A DNA stretch of 6,817 nucleotides from an uncultured Roseburia sp. (GTDB lineage Bacteria; Bacillota; Clostridia; Lachnospirales; Lachnospiraceae), in contig CAMENQ010000133.1 in the NCBI GenBank assembly GCA_945928585.1, positions 1 to 6,817 of the forward strand, in the 5' to 3' direction. A model generated the notes under the pieces. The model was not told where the DNA came from. It was given only the letters and a program-made list of their open reading frames with translations, and ran no database searches. Made by a program: the position numbers and the translations under genes. How positions within the stretch are numbered: position 1 is the first letter of the stretch; each line of letters opens with the position of its first letter. This document shows, piece after piece, positions 1-6,765 of this stretch.

Positions 1-499
1 TTTTATTATACACACTATCTACAGTTCCTTTTTCCTTATAAATCGAAAAATATATTGGTACAGTTTTTCCGGTGGTGGAAGTGTAATCATCTGTCTTTAA
101 TGTCAATACTCCGTCACCATATTCAGATTCAGGAAATAATTTTTCGTTTACATATAATTTTATTCCCAGTTCGTCTGTAGTAATGTCTTTATAGATTGTC
201 TTTGCATTTTCATTTATATACGGCTTTTCCGCAAAGGAAGATGATACATTCTGTTTTTTATATATTAATGTTCCTGCATATATTCCTCCTGCCACTAACA
301 ATAAAACTGCGGCACCGGCTGCCAGATTCAGAAGCATTTTTGACCTTCCTGATATTTTCTTCTTGGGCTTAAGCTCCTGTCTGTAATCTTTCTCTGCTTC
401 ACTTTCATTTTCCATTTCCCTGTTAATTTTTAATATCTCCTTCAATACCTGCTTTTTCTTCTCCTCATTTAACTTAATTTCATTAAATAATTCTTTCAA
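1..499 (-). CDS. Putative membrane-anchored anti-sigma factor, 3' end beyond the window
   Basis: An open frame of 166 codons runs off the left edge without a stop. I start it at TTG 499-497, preceded by GGAGG with an 8-nt spacer. The ATG at 483-481 is in another frame and stops after four codons. The visible protein has a charged, Lys/Glu-rich cytoplasmic N-terminus (about residues 1-54), one hydrophobic segment (about 55-77, with LLNLAAGAAVLLLVAGG) and the beginning of an extracytoplasmic domain (about 80-166). It overlaps the upstream sigma factor gene by 17 nt, which implies translational coupling. That arrangement plus one transmembrane helix is typical of anti-sigma factors that hold their sigma at the membrane; this function is inferred from context. 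No zinc anti-sigma motif (HxxxCxxC) is visible. It could instead be another sigma-linked membrane protein, for example of the DUF4179 type, which I cannot confirm. Confidence 0.7.
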   Translation of the reverse strand, partial: MKELFNEIKLNEEKKKQVLKEILKINREMENESEAEKDYRQELKPKKKISGRSKMLLNLAAGAAVLLLVAGGIYAGTLIYKKQNVSSSFAEKPYINENAKTIYKDITTDELGIKLYVNEKLFPESEYGDGVLTLKTDDYTSTTGKTVPIYFSIYKEKGTVDSVYNK

Positions 500-1004
500 G
501 TTTGTCCCCTCCCATCTTTTCTTTCAATTTTTTCCTTCCTCTGTCAAGCCATGTCTGTATGGTGCTTTCACTTCTGCTAAGCATTCCTGCTATTTCACTT
601 ATTTTATACTCCTCATAATAATACAGGTAAAGCGTAACGCGGTAATTAGGCTTTAATTCTTTCAGATATTCTAAAACCTCTGCACTTTCCCCTTCATCAT
701 ACCTGTCAATATGTACCCCTTCATTTCTCCCTTTAATATCCTCTCGTCTGCTTTTCCATACACTCTTTATAACATCCTTACATTCATTTTTTGTTACTGT
801 TATAAACCATGCCTTCTCATGGTTTACACTCATAAAATATGTTTCACTTTTTATAAATTTTATAAAAACGTTTTGAAGAATATCTTCAGCGTCAGCCTCA
901 TTTCCCATATAAAGGTATGCTATTTTGTATACCATATCTGCATTTCGCATATATACATCCGTAACCTCGATGTCACTTCGTTTTACACTGCTGCTAAGGT
1001 TCAA
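483..1004 (-). CDS. RNA polymerase sigma factor, ECF-like sigma-70 family
   Basis: The 173-residue product would direct RNA polymerase to a specific promoter set. Region 2 covers about residues 18-85 and contains YKIAYLYMGNEADAEDILQN followed by VFIKF, the DAEDI/QxVF pattern of sigma-70 region 2. Region 4 covers about 111-165, with YRVTLYLYYYEEYKISEIAG and then a helix-turn-helix ending in STIQTWLDRGRKKLKE. The short length and lack of regions 1 and 3 fit the ECF group. The longest frame would start at GTG 1013, but the Shine-Dalgarno sequence abuts that codon with no spacer, so I choose TTG 1004, which has an 8-nt spacer. The gene overlaps the membrane protein gene downstream, its likely anti-sigma partner. 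The signal and regulon cannot be read from the sequence. Confidence 0.88.
   Translation of the reverse strand: MNLSSSVKRSDIEVTDVYMRNADMVYKIAYLYMGNEADAEDILQNVFIKFIKSETYFMSVNHEKAWFITVTKNECKDVIKSVWKSRREDIKGRNEGVHIDRYDEGESAEVLEYLKELKPNYRVTLYLYYYEEYKISEIAGMLSRSESTIQTWLDRGRKKLKEKMGGDKLERII
506..513 (-). promoter_or_regulatory. Ribosome binding site fixing a TTG start for the anti-sigma-like gene
   Basis: On the minus strand GGGAGGGG lies just before TTG 499-497, and its GGAGG core leaves 8 nt to the start. The site sits inside the last codons of the sigma factor gene. No in-frame ATG occurs nearby upstream. The first in-frame downstream ATG would remove 28 residues and has only weak Shine-Dalgarno pairing. 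Confidence 0.7.
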
Positions 1005-1012
1005 CTCACACA

Positions 1013-1020
1013 CTCCTTCC
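1013..1020 (-). promoter_or_regulatory. Ribosome binding site fixing a TTG start for the sigma factor
   Basis: GGAAGGAG on the minus strand is followed by 8 nt and then TTG at 1004-1002. The alternative GTG at 1013-1011 shares its first G with this site, so it has no usable spacing. Confidence 0.65.
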
Positions 1021-1066
1021 CTTTTTTTATATCTTTAGTAAGTTTTATATATACTATACGAGTAAT

Positions 1067-1096
1067 ATTATAATAAAATCTCATTTTTACAAACAA
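1067..1096 (-). promoter_or_regulatory. Candidate housekeeping promoter of the sigma factor gene
   Basis: On the minus strand a TTGTTT -35 box (1096-1091) is separated by 18 nt from a perfect TATAAT -10 box (1072-1067). This would start transcription near 1060, about 40 nt before the ribosome binding site. The region is very AT-rich, so chance matches are likely. I saw no spaced GAAC/CGT-type ECF promoter that would indicate autoregulation. Confidence 0.4.
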
Positions 1097-1214
1097 AAAA
1101 ATTTCAACTTATTTTTATATACATTTTATAGAATTTTATCACGTCAACTGATATCTCCGTGTTTTTTCATATGCCGATATCCGCAAGTGCAAATTTTATC
1201 CCGAAGCTTTATCA

Positions 1215-1250
1215 AGGCAGATAGTTATTTTCTATCTGCCTCATTTTTCT
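1215..1250 (+). terminator. Hairpin with T-rich tail on the plus strand
   Basis: AGGCAGATAG (1215-1224) pairs perfectly with CTATCTGCCT (1232-1241) around a 7-nt loop, and TCATTTTTCT follows on the plus strand. This is the form of a Rho-independent terminator for plus-strand transcription. Read on the minus strand, which is eno's direction, the stem is followed by TTGATAAAG, a poor U-tract. It may still act as a weak terminator or 3'-end stabiliser about 110 nt after eno. Confidence 0.5.
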
Positions 1251-1353
1251 ATCATACCCTGTCTGATGCTAATTTAATTCTCCTGTTTCAGTCACACCGG
1301 CAATAATACGTCAATACTGTAAATCATTATTTTACAAAGTATGATATAACAAT

Positions 1354-2622
1354 TTATAAGCTTTTTAATTCTTCTTCTATCCTAAGCAGACGATTGTACT
1401 TTGCCGTTCTTTCACCCCTGCATGGAGCTCCCGTCTTTATAAGTCCTGTAGCAAGTCCTACTGCAAGGTCTGCTATGGTAGTATCCTCCGTCTCACCGCT
1501 TCTGTGTGACATTATTGTCTTAAATCCGTTTTTCTTTGCAAGCCTTACAGCCTCTATAGTCTCTGAAAGAGAGCCAATCTGATTAGGCTTTATGAGTATT
1601 GCATTGCCTGCTTTCATTTCTATACCTTTTTTAAGTCTTTCCACGTTTGTTACAAACAAATCGTCACCTACAAGTATAACCTTATCTCCTATTCTGTCTG
1701 TCAGCTTTCTCCAGCCTTCCCAGTCCTCCTCATCCAACGGATCTTCTATGGAGTAAATAGGATATCTGCCTGTCATATCCTCCCAATGTGCTATCAGCTC
1801 GTCTGATGTATACTCTTCACCTGATTTGGGAAGCTGATAATGTCCAATGCCACGCTTTGTATTTTTCCACTCAGAGGCTGCCACATCAAGAGAAATCATA
1901 AACTGTCCGCCTTTTCCACAGGTATATCCTGCTCTTTCTATGGCCTCCTGTATAACCTGTATAACCTCCTCATCATTTTCAAGATCCGGTGCAAAGCCTC
2001 CCTCATCTCCTACTGCCACTGACAAGCCTCTTGCCTTTAAAATTGCCTTTAATGTATGATAAACCTCAACACACCATCTGAGTCCTTCCTTAAAGCAGCA
2101 GGCACCTAATGGAAGAATCATAAATTCCTGAACATCTACTGAATTTGAGCTGTGTGCACCTCCGTTTAGAATGTTCATCATAGGAACAGGCATAATATTT
2201 CCGTTTACTCCGCCAATGTATCTGTAAAGAGGTATATCCTGTGCATTTGCCGCTGCATGTGCCACAGCCAGCGATACACCCAGTATGGCATTTGCACCTA
2301 CTTTTGCCTTGTTTCCTGTACCATCTGTTTCAAGAAGAACACTGTCTATCTCATACTGTCTCAATGCATTTCGACACATTATTTCCTCTGCCAGTACTTC
2401 GTTTACATTATCAACAGCCTGCTCTACACCTTTTCCCAGATATCTTTCTCCGCCGTCCCTAAGTTCTACAGCCTCAAATTCACCTGTAGATGCACCTGAC
2501 GGAACTATTGCCCTTCCTGTCTTTCCGTTTTCCAGTTCAACCTCGACTTCTACAGTGGGATTTCCTCTTGAATCAAGCACCTCTCTTGCTCTTACATCAG
2601 TTATCTCAAAATAGCTGCTCAT
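1354..2622 (-). CDS. eno: Enolase (2-phosphoglycerate dehydratase)
   Basis: Cytosolic enolase, 422 residues, slightly shorter than the usual 428-434, converts 2-phosphoglycerate to phosphoenolpyruvate. Recognisable elements in order are the mobile loop [10 protein letters not shown] (41-50), NGGAH with H157, SVDVQEFM with E166, GDEGGFAPD with catalytic E207, SLDVAASEW with metal ligand D246, [11 protein letters not shown] with E293, VGDD with D320, [12 protein letters not shown] with catalytic K345, and the SHRSGETED signature with H373. The C-terminus ends in [13 protein letters not shown]. All key catalytic and Mg ligand residues are present. It starts at ATG 2622, with AAAGGAGG six nt upstream. 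It lies downstream of gpmI in the same direction, but three terminator-like hairpins intervene, so it is probably transcribed separately. The residue assignments rest on known enolase structures. Confidence 0.98.
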   Translation of the reverse strand: MSSYFEITDVRAREVLDSRGNPTVEVEVELENGKTGRAIVPSGASTGEFEAVELRDGGERYLGKGVEQAVDNVNEVLAEEIMCRNALRQYEIDSVLLETDGTGNKAKVGANAILGVSLAVAHAAANAQDIPLYRYIGGVNGNIMPVPMMNILNGGAHSSNSVDVQEFMILPLGACCFKEGLRWCVEVYHTLKAILKARGLSVAVGDEGGFAPDLENDEEVIQVIQEAIERAGYTCGKGGQFMISLDVAASEWKNTKRGIGHYQLPKSGEEYTSDELIAHWEDMTGRYPIYSIEDPLDEEDWEGWRKLTDRIGDKVILVGDDLFVTNVERLKKGIEMKAGNAILIKPNQIGSLSETIEAVRLAKKNGFKTIMSHRSGETEDTTIADLAVGLATGLIKTGAPCRGERTAKYNRLLRIEEELKSL

Positions 2623-2704
2623 AAAAAGCCTCCTTTATTATAATTTTAATTATCAAAATAAAGTATGTTCTTTTTTTCGCTGATTATTCCCGATTTTTCC
2701 TCTT

Positions 2705-2801
2705 TAAAAAAGTGCCGCCAGGCAGCGGCACTTATAAATTCGCATTCGCGAATTTTTTTTCACGTTACTTTATGCTGTTGCTTTAGGAATTTCCTATTAA
2801 A
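2705..2801 (+). repeat. Two-hairpin intergenic repeat, copy A (tandem with copy B)
   Basis: The unit starts with TAAAAAAG, then has a GC-rich hairpin (stem arms 2710-2718 and 2725-2733, loop CAGGCA). An AT-rich hairpin follows (arms 2736-2743 and 2748-2755, loop ATTC), with T8 at 2753-2760, and then a tail containing TTTATGCTGTTGCTTTAGG and an AGGAATTTCCT near-palindrome. On the minus strand the GC-rich hairpin runs into T6, giving a terminator facing the same way as gpmI and eno. On the plus strand the AT-rich hairpin plus T8 gives one facing the other way. In this copy the second pair of the GC-rich hairpin has changed on both sides (GTGCC/GGCAC against GCGCC/GGCGC elsewhere), so pairing is kept. 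Confidence 0.9.
2706..2733 (-). terminator. Minus-strand terminator face of repeat copy A
   Basis: On the minus strand a 9-bp GC-rich stem with a 6-nt loop is followed by T6, the standard Rho-independent form. It lies about 85 nt before the eno start, so it would separate eno from upstream transcription. Confidence 0.65.
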
Positions 2802-2896
2802 TAAAAAAGCGCCACACGGCAGCGGCGCTTGTAAATTCGCATTCGCGAATTTTTTTTCGCGTTACTTTATGCTGTTGCTTTAGGAATTTCCTGTTA
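2802..2896 (+). repeat. Two-hairpin intergenic repeat, copy B (tandem with copy A)
   Basis: This direct repeat of copy A has a 97-bp period, with about 7 differences over the first 91 positions by eye. The GC-rich hairpin (arms 2807-2815 and 2822-2830, loop ACGGCA) carries one A-C mismatch. The AT-rich hairpin (2833-2852) is identical to that of the other copies and is followed by T8 (2850-2857). The tail matches copy A through AGGAATTTCCT (2882-2892). Such high identity suggests a fairly recent tandem duplication. Confidence 0.9.
2803..2830 (-). terminator. Minus-strand terminator face of repeat copy B
   Basis: This is the same design as in copy A: a GC-rich stem-loop followed by T6 on the minus strand, with one A-C mismatch in the stem. 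It lies in series between the gpmI terminator and copy A. Confidence 0.6.
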
Positions 2897-2898
2897 TA

Positions 2899-2933
2899 TA
2901 ATAAAAGCAGTTCAGGGATACATCCTGAACTGC
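2899..2933 (-). terminator. Rho-independent terminator of gpmI
   Basis: GCAGTTCAGG and CCTGAACTGC (2907-2916 and 2924-2933) form a perfect 10-bp stem with a 7-nt loop. On the minus strand it is followed by TTTTATTATA. It begins about 31 nt after the gpmI stop codon and is unrelated in sequence to the repeats next to it. Confidence 0.85.
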
Positions 2934-2964
2934 CTAAAAACATAGTTTTATTTTACTTTTTATA

Positions 2965-4503
2965 TTACTTTATAAGAAGCGACTTTCCTGTCATTTCTGC
3001 AGGCTGCTCCATACCCATTATATCAATAAGTGTAGGAACTATATCTGCAAGACATCCTCCGTCCCTAAGCTTATATGACGGATCTGCATTTACAAGGATA
3101 AATGGAACAGGATTTGTAGTATGTGCAGTAAATGGTGCACCTGTTTCATAATCAACAAGCTGCTCTGCATTTCCGTGGTCTGCACAAATAAACATTACGC
3201 CGTCTACACTCTTTATAGCTTCAACTGCTTTTCCGACACATTCGTCTACTGCCTCCACTGCCCTGATAGCTGCTTCCTGTACACCTGTATGGCCTACCAT
3301 ATCAGGGTTTGCAAAGTTTATGATAATAACATCATATTTGTCTGATGTTATGGCATCAGTAAGCTTGTCACAAACCTCATATGCACTCATTTCAGGCTTT
3401 AAATCATATGTGGCAACCTTTGGAGATTTTACAAGTATTCTGTCCTCTCCCTTGTTTGGCTCCTCAACACCTCCATTAAAGAAAAATGTAACGTGAGCAT
3501 ATTTTTCTGTCTCAGCGATACGAGCCTGTGTCATATTATTGGCTGCTAAAAACTCACCAAAGGTATTTGTGATAGATACCTTCTTAAATGCTATCTCCTT
3601 GTTTGGAATAGTTACATCATACTCCGTGAAGCATACAAAGGTAGTCTTTACCCTGTCTCCTCTGTCAAAGCCGTCGAACTCATCCATACAAAATGTTCTG
3701 GTAATTTCTCTTGCCCTGTCAGGACGGAAATTAAAGAATACTACTGAATCTCCATCCTTTACTGTAGCTACAGGAGTGCCATCCTTCTTTATCACTGTAG
3801 GGATAACAAATTCGTCTGTCTTATCTGCTGCATAAGAATCTGCTATAGCCTGAACAGGACATTCAGCTTCATTGCCCTCGCCCTTTACTATAGCCTTATA
3901 TGCTGTTTCTACTCTGTCCCATCTGTTATCTCTGTCCATAGCATAGTAACGTCCCGATACAGAAGCTACCTGACCTACGCCTATTTCCTTCATCTTATCA
4001 ACTAAGGTCTCCATAAATTCCTTACCTGATGTAGGTGCTGTATCTCTTCCGTCAAGGAAAGCATGAACGTATACTTTTTCTATACCCTCACGCTTAGCCA
4101 TTTCAAGGAGTCCGAATAAATGCTCTATATGGCTGTGTACTCCGCCATCTGACAATAATCCCATAGCATGAAGTGCACTTCCGTTTTTCTTACAGTTGTC
4201 CATAGCTTTAAGAAGTGCTTCATTCTTAAAGAAATCTCCGTCCTGTATCTCCCTTGTTATACGTGTAAGTTCCTGATATACGATACGTCCTGCACCCATA
4301 TTCAAATGTCCAACCTCTGAATTACCCATCTGTCCGTCAGGGAGTCCTACTGCCATACCGCTTGCATAGCCCTTAACAAAAGGATATTCCTTCATCAAAT
4401 TGTCCATTACAGGTGTTTTGGCAAGTGCAACTGCATTCGCCTCATTCTTTTCATTTAAACCATAGCCGTCTAAAATCATTAAAACTACAGGTTTCTTGCT
4501 CAT
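2965..4503 (-). CDS. gpmI: 2,3-bisphosphoglycerate-independent phosphoglycerate mutase
   Basis: This 512-residue cytosolic enzyme, of normal family length (about 510-515), interconverts 3- and 2-phosphoglycerate without a 2,3-bisphosphoglycerate cofactor, using two Mn ions. It belongs to the alkaline phosphatase superfamily. Visible active-site elements are D12 in MILDGYG, the phosphorylated S62 in MGNSEVGH, H123 in GGVHSH, R153/D154 in DGRD, R185 in SGRYYAMDRD, the R260/R263 region in FNFRPDRARE, K334, D401/H405 in NPDMVGH, D442/H443 in CADHGNAEQ, and H461 in TAHTTNPVP. Nothing essential is missing. It starts at ATG 4503 with a GGAGG site and lies 9 nt after tpiA. The GGAGG lies directly after the T of the tpiA TAG stop, so the two genes are almost certainly co-transcribed and probably translationally coupled. 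A dedicated terminator follows it. Confidence 0.98.
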   Translation of the reverse strand: MSKKPVVLMILDGYGLNEKNEANAVALAKTPVMDNLMKEYPFVKGYASGMAVGLPDGQMGNSEVGHLNMGAGRIVYQELTRITREIQDGDFFKNEALLKAMDNCKKNGSALHAMGLLSDGGVHSHIEHLFGLLEMAKREGIEKVYVHAFLDGRDTAPTSGKEFMETLVDKMKEIGVGQVASVSGRYYAMDRDNRWDRVETAYKAIVKGEGNEAECPVQAIADSYAADKTDEFVIPTVIKKDGTPVATVKDGDSVVFFNFRPDRAREITRTFCMDEFDGFDRGDRVKTTFVCFTEYDVTIPNKEIAFKKVSITNTFGEFLAANNMTQARIAETEKYAHVTFFFNGGVEEPNKGEDRILVKSPKVATYDLKPEMSAYEVCDKLTDAITSDKYDVIIINFANPDMVGHTGVQEAAIRAVEAVDECVGKAVEAIKSVDGVMFICADHGNAEQLVDYETGAPFTAHTTNPVPFILVNADPSYKLRDGGCLADIVPTLIDIMGMEQPAEMTGKSLLIK

Positions 4504-4512
4504 TTTTTCCTC

Positions 4513-5265
4513 CTACTTATTATAGTGAACTATTTCACCAAACTCAAGTGTAAGTGAAGCTCCTCCAATAAGTCCTCCGTCTATATCCGGCTCTGCAAAA
4601 AGCTCCGGAGCACTCTTAACTGTTACTGAACCTCCGTAAAGTATGCGGATTGCATCTGCAGTACCATAATCGTATACCTCTGCTATACAGTCTCTTATGG
4701 CCTTACATACCTCCTCAGCCTGATCTGCACTTGCTACCTTGCCTGTACCTATAGCCCAGACAGGTTCATAAGCTATAATAGCCTGTTTTGCCTGATCTGC
4801 AGTTACACCAAGAAGTGCTATCTTAACCTGCTGACGTATATGCTCTATTGTAATGCCCTGCTCTCTCTGGGTAAGAGTTTCACCTACGCAGATAATAGGT
4901 ACCAGATTGTGTTCAAATGCCTTTAAAACCTTTTTATTTACTATTTCATCTGTTACCGCAAAATATTTTCTTCTCTCAGAATGACCTACAATAACATATT
5001 TTACGCCTGCATCCTCAAGCATACTTGGAGAAATCTCTCCTGTGTAAGCACCTTTTTCCTCAAAATGCATACACTGGGCACCCATATAAATATTGCTTCC
5101 TTTTGTTTCTTCCATAGCCGGCATAATAGAGATGGCCGGAACGCACAAAATTACATCAACTTCATCACTTTCTACTACAGGTCTTAACTCTTTAACGAAC
5201 TGAATTGTCTCGCTTGGAGTTTTGTTCATTTTCCAGTTACCTGCAACTATTTTTCTTCTTGCCAT
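4513..5265 (-). CDS. tpiA: Triosephosphate isomerase
   Basis: This 250-residue TIM-barrel enzyme interconverts dihydroxyacetone phosphate and glyceraldehyde 3-phosphate in the cytosol. The key residues are N10 and K12 in AGNWKMNK, electrophile H95 in GHSERRKYF, catalytic base E167 in [11 protein letters not shown] (168-176 being the flexible lid loop), and phosphate-binding GGS (211-213) and GGLIGGAS (230-237). The frame extends upstream to a GTG at 5310, but [15 protein letters not shown] is the normal family N-terminus. AAGGAGG lies 5 nt before ATG 5265, so the 15 extra residues are rejected. gpmI follows after 9 nt. Upstream, an 88-nt stretch and repeat copy C separate it from pgk. I found no convincing promoter there, so read-through from pgk is likely. 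Confidence 0.98.
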   Translation of the reverse strand: MARRKIVAGNWKMNKTPSETIQFVKELRPVVESDEVDVILCVPAISIMPAMEETKGSNIYMGAQCMHFEEKGAYTGEISPSMLEDAGVKYVIVGHSERRKYFAVTDEIVNKKVLKAFEHNLVPIICVGETLTQREQGITIEHIRQQVKIALLGVTADQAKQAIIAYEPVWAIGTGKVASADQAEEVCKAIRDCIAEVYDYGTADAIRILYGGSVTVKSAPELFAEPDIDGGLIGGASLTLEFGEIVHYNK

Positions 5266-5270
5266 ATTTT

Positions 5271-5277
5271 CCTCCTT
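5271..5277 (-). promoter_or_regulatory. Ribosome binding site fixing the tpiA start
   Basis: AAGGAGG on the minus strand leaves 5 nt before ATG 5265. It decides between the family-typical start and the upstream GTG at 5310. Confidence 0.85.
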
Positions 5278-5319
5278 ACCTCCTGCAACTATATATAATA
5301 TGTCAACCACACTGACACT

Positions 5320-5379
5320 TTTATGCTGCCTTGCTGCACTTCTTTACGTAATAAATAATTCCTGAAGCAACAGCATAAA
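5320..5379 (-). repeat. Imperfect inverted repeat in the pgk-tpiA spacer
   Basis: The tail of repeat copy C (plus-strand positions 5366-5379) is complementary to 5320-5335. In the minus-strand RNA a 9-bp and a 5-bp helix would form, with a 2-nt GG bulge and a 30-nt loop. No T-tract follows, so it is not an evident terminator. It may be an RNA-stability structure or a decayed inverted fragment of the repeat tail. Confidence 0.5.
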
Positions 5380-5443
5380 TTTCTTTAGCTGAAAATTCGC
5401 GAATGCGAATTTATAAGCGCCGCTGCCTTGCGGCGCTTTTTTA
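5353..5443 (-). repeat. Two-hairpin intergenic repeat, copy C, inverted relative to A, B and D
   Basis: Read on the minus strand it begins with TAAAAAAG at 5443, whose TAA is the pgk stop codon. The GC-rich hairpin follows (arms 5430-5438 and 5415-5423, loop AAGGCA in this orientation), then the invariant AT-rich hairpin (5393-5412), then the TTTATGCTGTTGCTTCAGG tail. The T8 after the AT-rich hairpin in copies A and B is here TTTTCAGC at the same spacing, so its terminator face in the direction of pgk transcription is weakened. The strong GC hairpin plus T6 face points to the plus strand, away from tpiA. Confidence 0.88.
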
Positions 5444-6631
5444 CTTATCATTAGCAGCCGCTACACCCGGAAGTTCCTTACCTTCAAGGAATTCAAGTGA
5501 TGCACCACCACCTGTAGAAATATGTGTCATCTTATCACCGAAGCCAAGAATATTTACTGCAGCTGCAGAATCTCCACCACCGATAATTGTTGTGGCATCA
5601 ATCTCTGCCAATGATTTAGCTACTGCTACAGTACCTGCTGCAAAGTTTGACATCTCAAAGCAGCCCATAGGTCCGTTCCATACTACTGTCTTTGCATCCT
5701 TTACTGCGTCTGCATACATCTGTGCTGTCTTTGGTCCTATGTCAAGTCCCATGTAATCTGCAGGGATGCTTCCCTCGCAAACCTTTATATTTGCATCATT
5801 TGAAAATGCATCTGCTGCTACTGAATCTACAGGAATCATAAGCTTAACGCCCTTTTCCTCTGCTTTCTTCATCATATCTGCAGCATACTGCTTGTAATCC
5901 TCTTCATATAATGACTTTCCAATTTCCTCACCCTTTGCTGCAAGGAATGTAAATGCCATACCGCCACCGATAATAAGTGTATCTACCTTGTCAAGAAGAT
6001 TGTCAATAACTGAAATCTTTGATGAAACCTTTGAACCGCCAAGAATAGCAACAAAAGGTCTTACAGGATTGTCTACTGCATTTCCGAGGAAGTCGATTTC
6101 CTTCTGCATAAGGTATCCTACTACAGCTGTGTCAACATACTGTGTAACACCTACATTTGAGCAGTGTGCTCTGTGAGCTGTACCGAAAGCATCATTTACA
6201 AATACATCACAAAGAGATGCAAGTTCCTTGCTGAATGCTTCACCATTCTTTGTCTCCTCTGCTCTGTAACGTGTATTCTCAAGTAAGATTACCTCGCCAT
6301 CCTTCATTGCTTCTACGGCAGCCTTTGCGTTTGGTCCTACTACCTCAGGATCTGCTGCAAACTTAACTTCCTGTCCAAGAAGCTCTGTAAGTCTCTTAGC
6401 TACAGGTGCTAAAGATAATTCAGGCTTTGGCTCTCCCTTTGGCTTTCCTAAATGAGAACAAAGAATAATCTTTCCTCCGTCATTTATTAATTTCTTAATT
6501 GTAGGAAGTGCTGCTACAAGTCTGTTTTCATCTGTAATTTCTCCATCCTGTAAAGGTACGTTAAAATCGCAACGTACAAGCACTCTCTTTCCTGCTACAT
6601 TAATGTCATCTACTGATTTCTTATTTAACAT
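5441..6631 (-). CDS. pgk: Phosphoglycerate kinase
   Basis: This 396-residue cytosolic enzyme, of normal length, transfers phosphate from 1,3-bisphosphoglycerate to ADP. The N-terminal substrate domain shows VRCDFNVPL with D22 and N24, SHLGKPKG (59-66), LENTRYR with R121, and [13 protein letters not shown] with R154. The C-terminal nucleotide domain shows [11 protein letters not shown] with K201, [10 protein letters not shown] (220-229), [10 protein letters not shown] with E326, and the IIGGGDS loop (349-355). The protein ends at [11 protein letters not shown]. It starts at ATG 6631 behind AAAGGAAG with a 9-nt spacer. The gene has a good upstream promoter, and its TAA stop is part of repeat copy C. 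tpiA follows 175 nt later and probably shares its transcript. gapA often precedes pgk in such clusters, but nothing beyond the edge is visible. Confidence 0.98.
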   Translation of the reverse strand: MLNKKSVDDINVAGKRVLVRCDFNVPLQDGEITDENRLVAALPTIKKLINDGGKIILCSHLGKPKGEPKPELSLAPVAKRLTELLGQEVKFAADPEVVGPNAKAAVEAMKDGEVILLENTRYRAEETKNGEAFSKELASLCDVFVNDAFGTAHRAHCSNVGVTQYVDTAVVGYLMQKEIDFLGNAVDNPVRPFVAILGGSKVSSKISVIDNLLDKVDTLIIGGGMAFTFLAAKGEEIGKSLYEEDYKQYAADMMKKAEEKGVKLMIPVDSVAADAFSNDANIKVCEGSIPADYMGLDIGPKTAQMYADAVKDAKTVVWNGPMGCFEMSNFAAGTVAVAKSLAEIDATTIIGGGDSAAAVNILGFGDKMTHISTGGGASLEFLEGKELPGVAAANDK

Positions 6632-6730
6632 TTTATAATACTTCCTTTCTGTTTTTTAATTTTTTATACAGTGAAATTATAATGGCAAAACAAATGATAA
6701 ATTCCCGCCTGCAGATTTTTCTGTGTAGAA

Positions 6731-6759
6731 TTTATATTGTCACTTATATTTCCCATCAA
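6731..6759 (-). promoter_or_regulatory. Probable pgk promoter
   Basis: On the minus strand TTGATG (6759-6754) is separated by exactly 17 nt from TATAAA (6736-6731), a good match to the housekeeping sigma consensus. It lies just after the terminator face of repeat copy D and would give a leader of about 90-95 nt before pgk. I recognised no riboswitch or operator in that leader. Confidence 0.6.
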
Positions 6760-6765
6760 AAAGAA

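Larger units (their letters stand above)
1014..1353. other. 340-bp non-coding gap between eno and the sigma factor gene
   Basis: No convincing ORF lies here on either strand. The gap holds the candidate sigma promoter (1067-1096) and one strong hairpin (1215-1241). No hairpin with a T-tract directly follows the eno stop codon on the minus strand. Confidence 0.6.

Noticed and set aside
711..1073. Plus-strand 120-codon ORF
   Set aside because: It lies antisense to the sigma factor gene, which has clear conserved domains; its composition is typical of a reverse-strand shadow.
1142..1147. TTGACG upstream of the sigma factor as a second promoter
   Set aside because: No hexamer close to TATAAT occurs at 16-18 nt spacing; the AT-rich matches there are at the wrong distances.
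1150..1190. Two GATATC sites in the eno-sigma gap as an operator dyad
   Set aside because: The sites are short palindromes in AT-rich DNA, their flanking identity is weak, and no link to a promoter is evident.
2623..2660. TATAAT just before the eno ribosome binding site as an eno promoter
   Set aside because: It lies only a few nt from AAAGGAGG, so the transcript would start inside the ribosome binding site, and no -35 box is found at suitable spacing.
2665..2883. Plus-strand 72-codon ORF across the tandem repeats
   Set aside because: It is low-complexity and made entirely from repeat sequence read through hairpins, with no plausible ribosome binding site or domain.
2705..2896. Tandem repeats as a CRISPR array
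   Set aside because: The period is 97 bp with similarity throughout the unit, so there are no unique spacers, and no cas genes are present.
5266..5310. 15-residue N-terminal extension of tpiA from GTG 5310
   Set aside because: The family-typical N-terminus starts at ATG 5265, which has its own strong ribosome binding site.
5280..5310. TTGACA before tpiA as a -35 box
   Set aside because: The region 17 nt downstream is the GGAGG area, with no -10 box.
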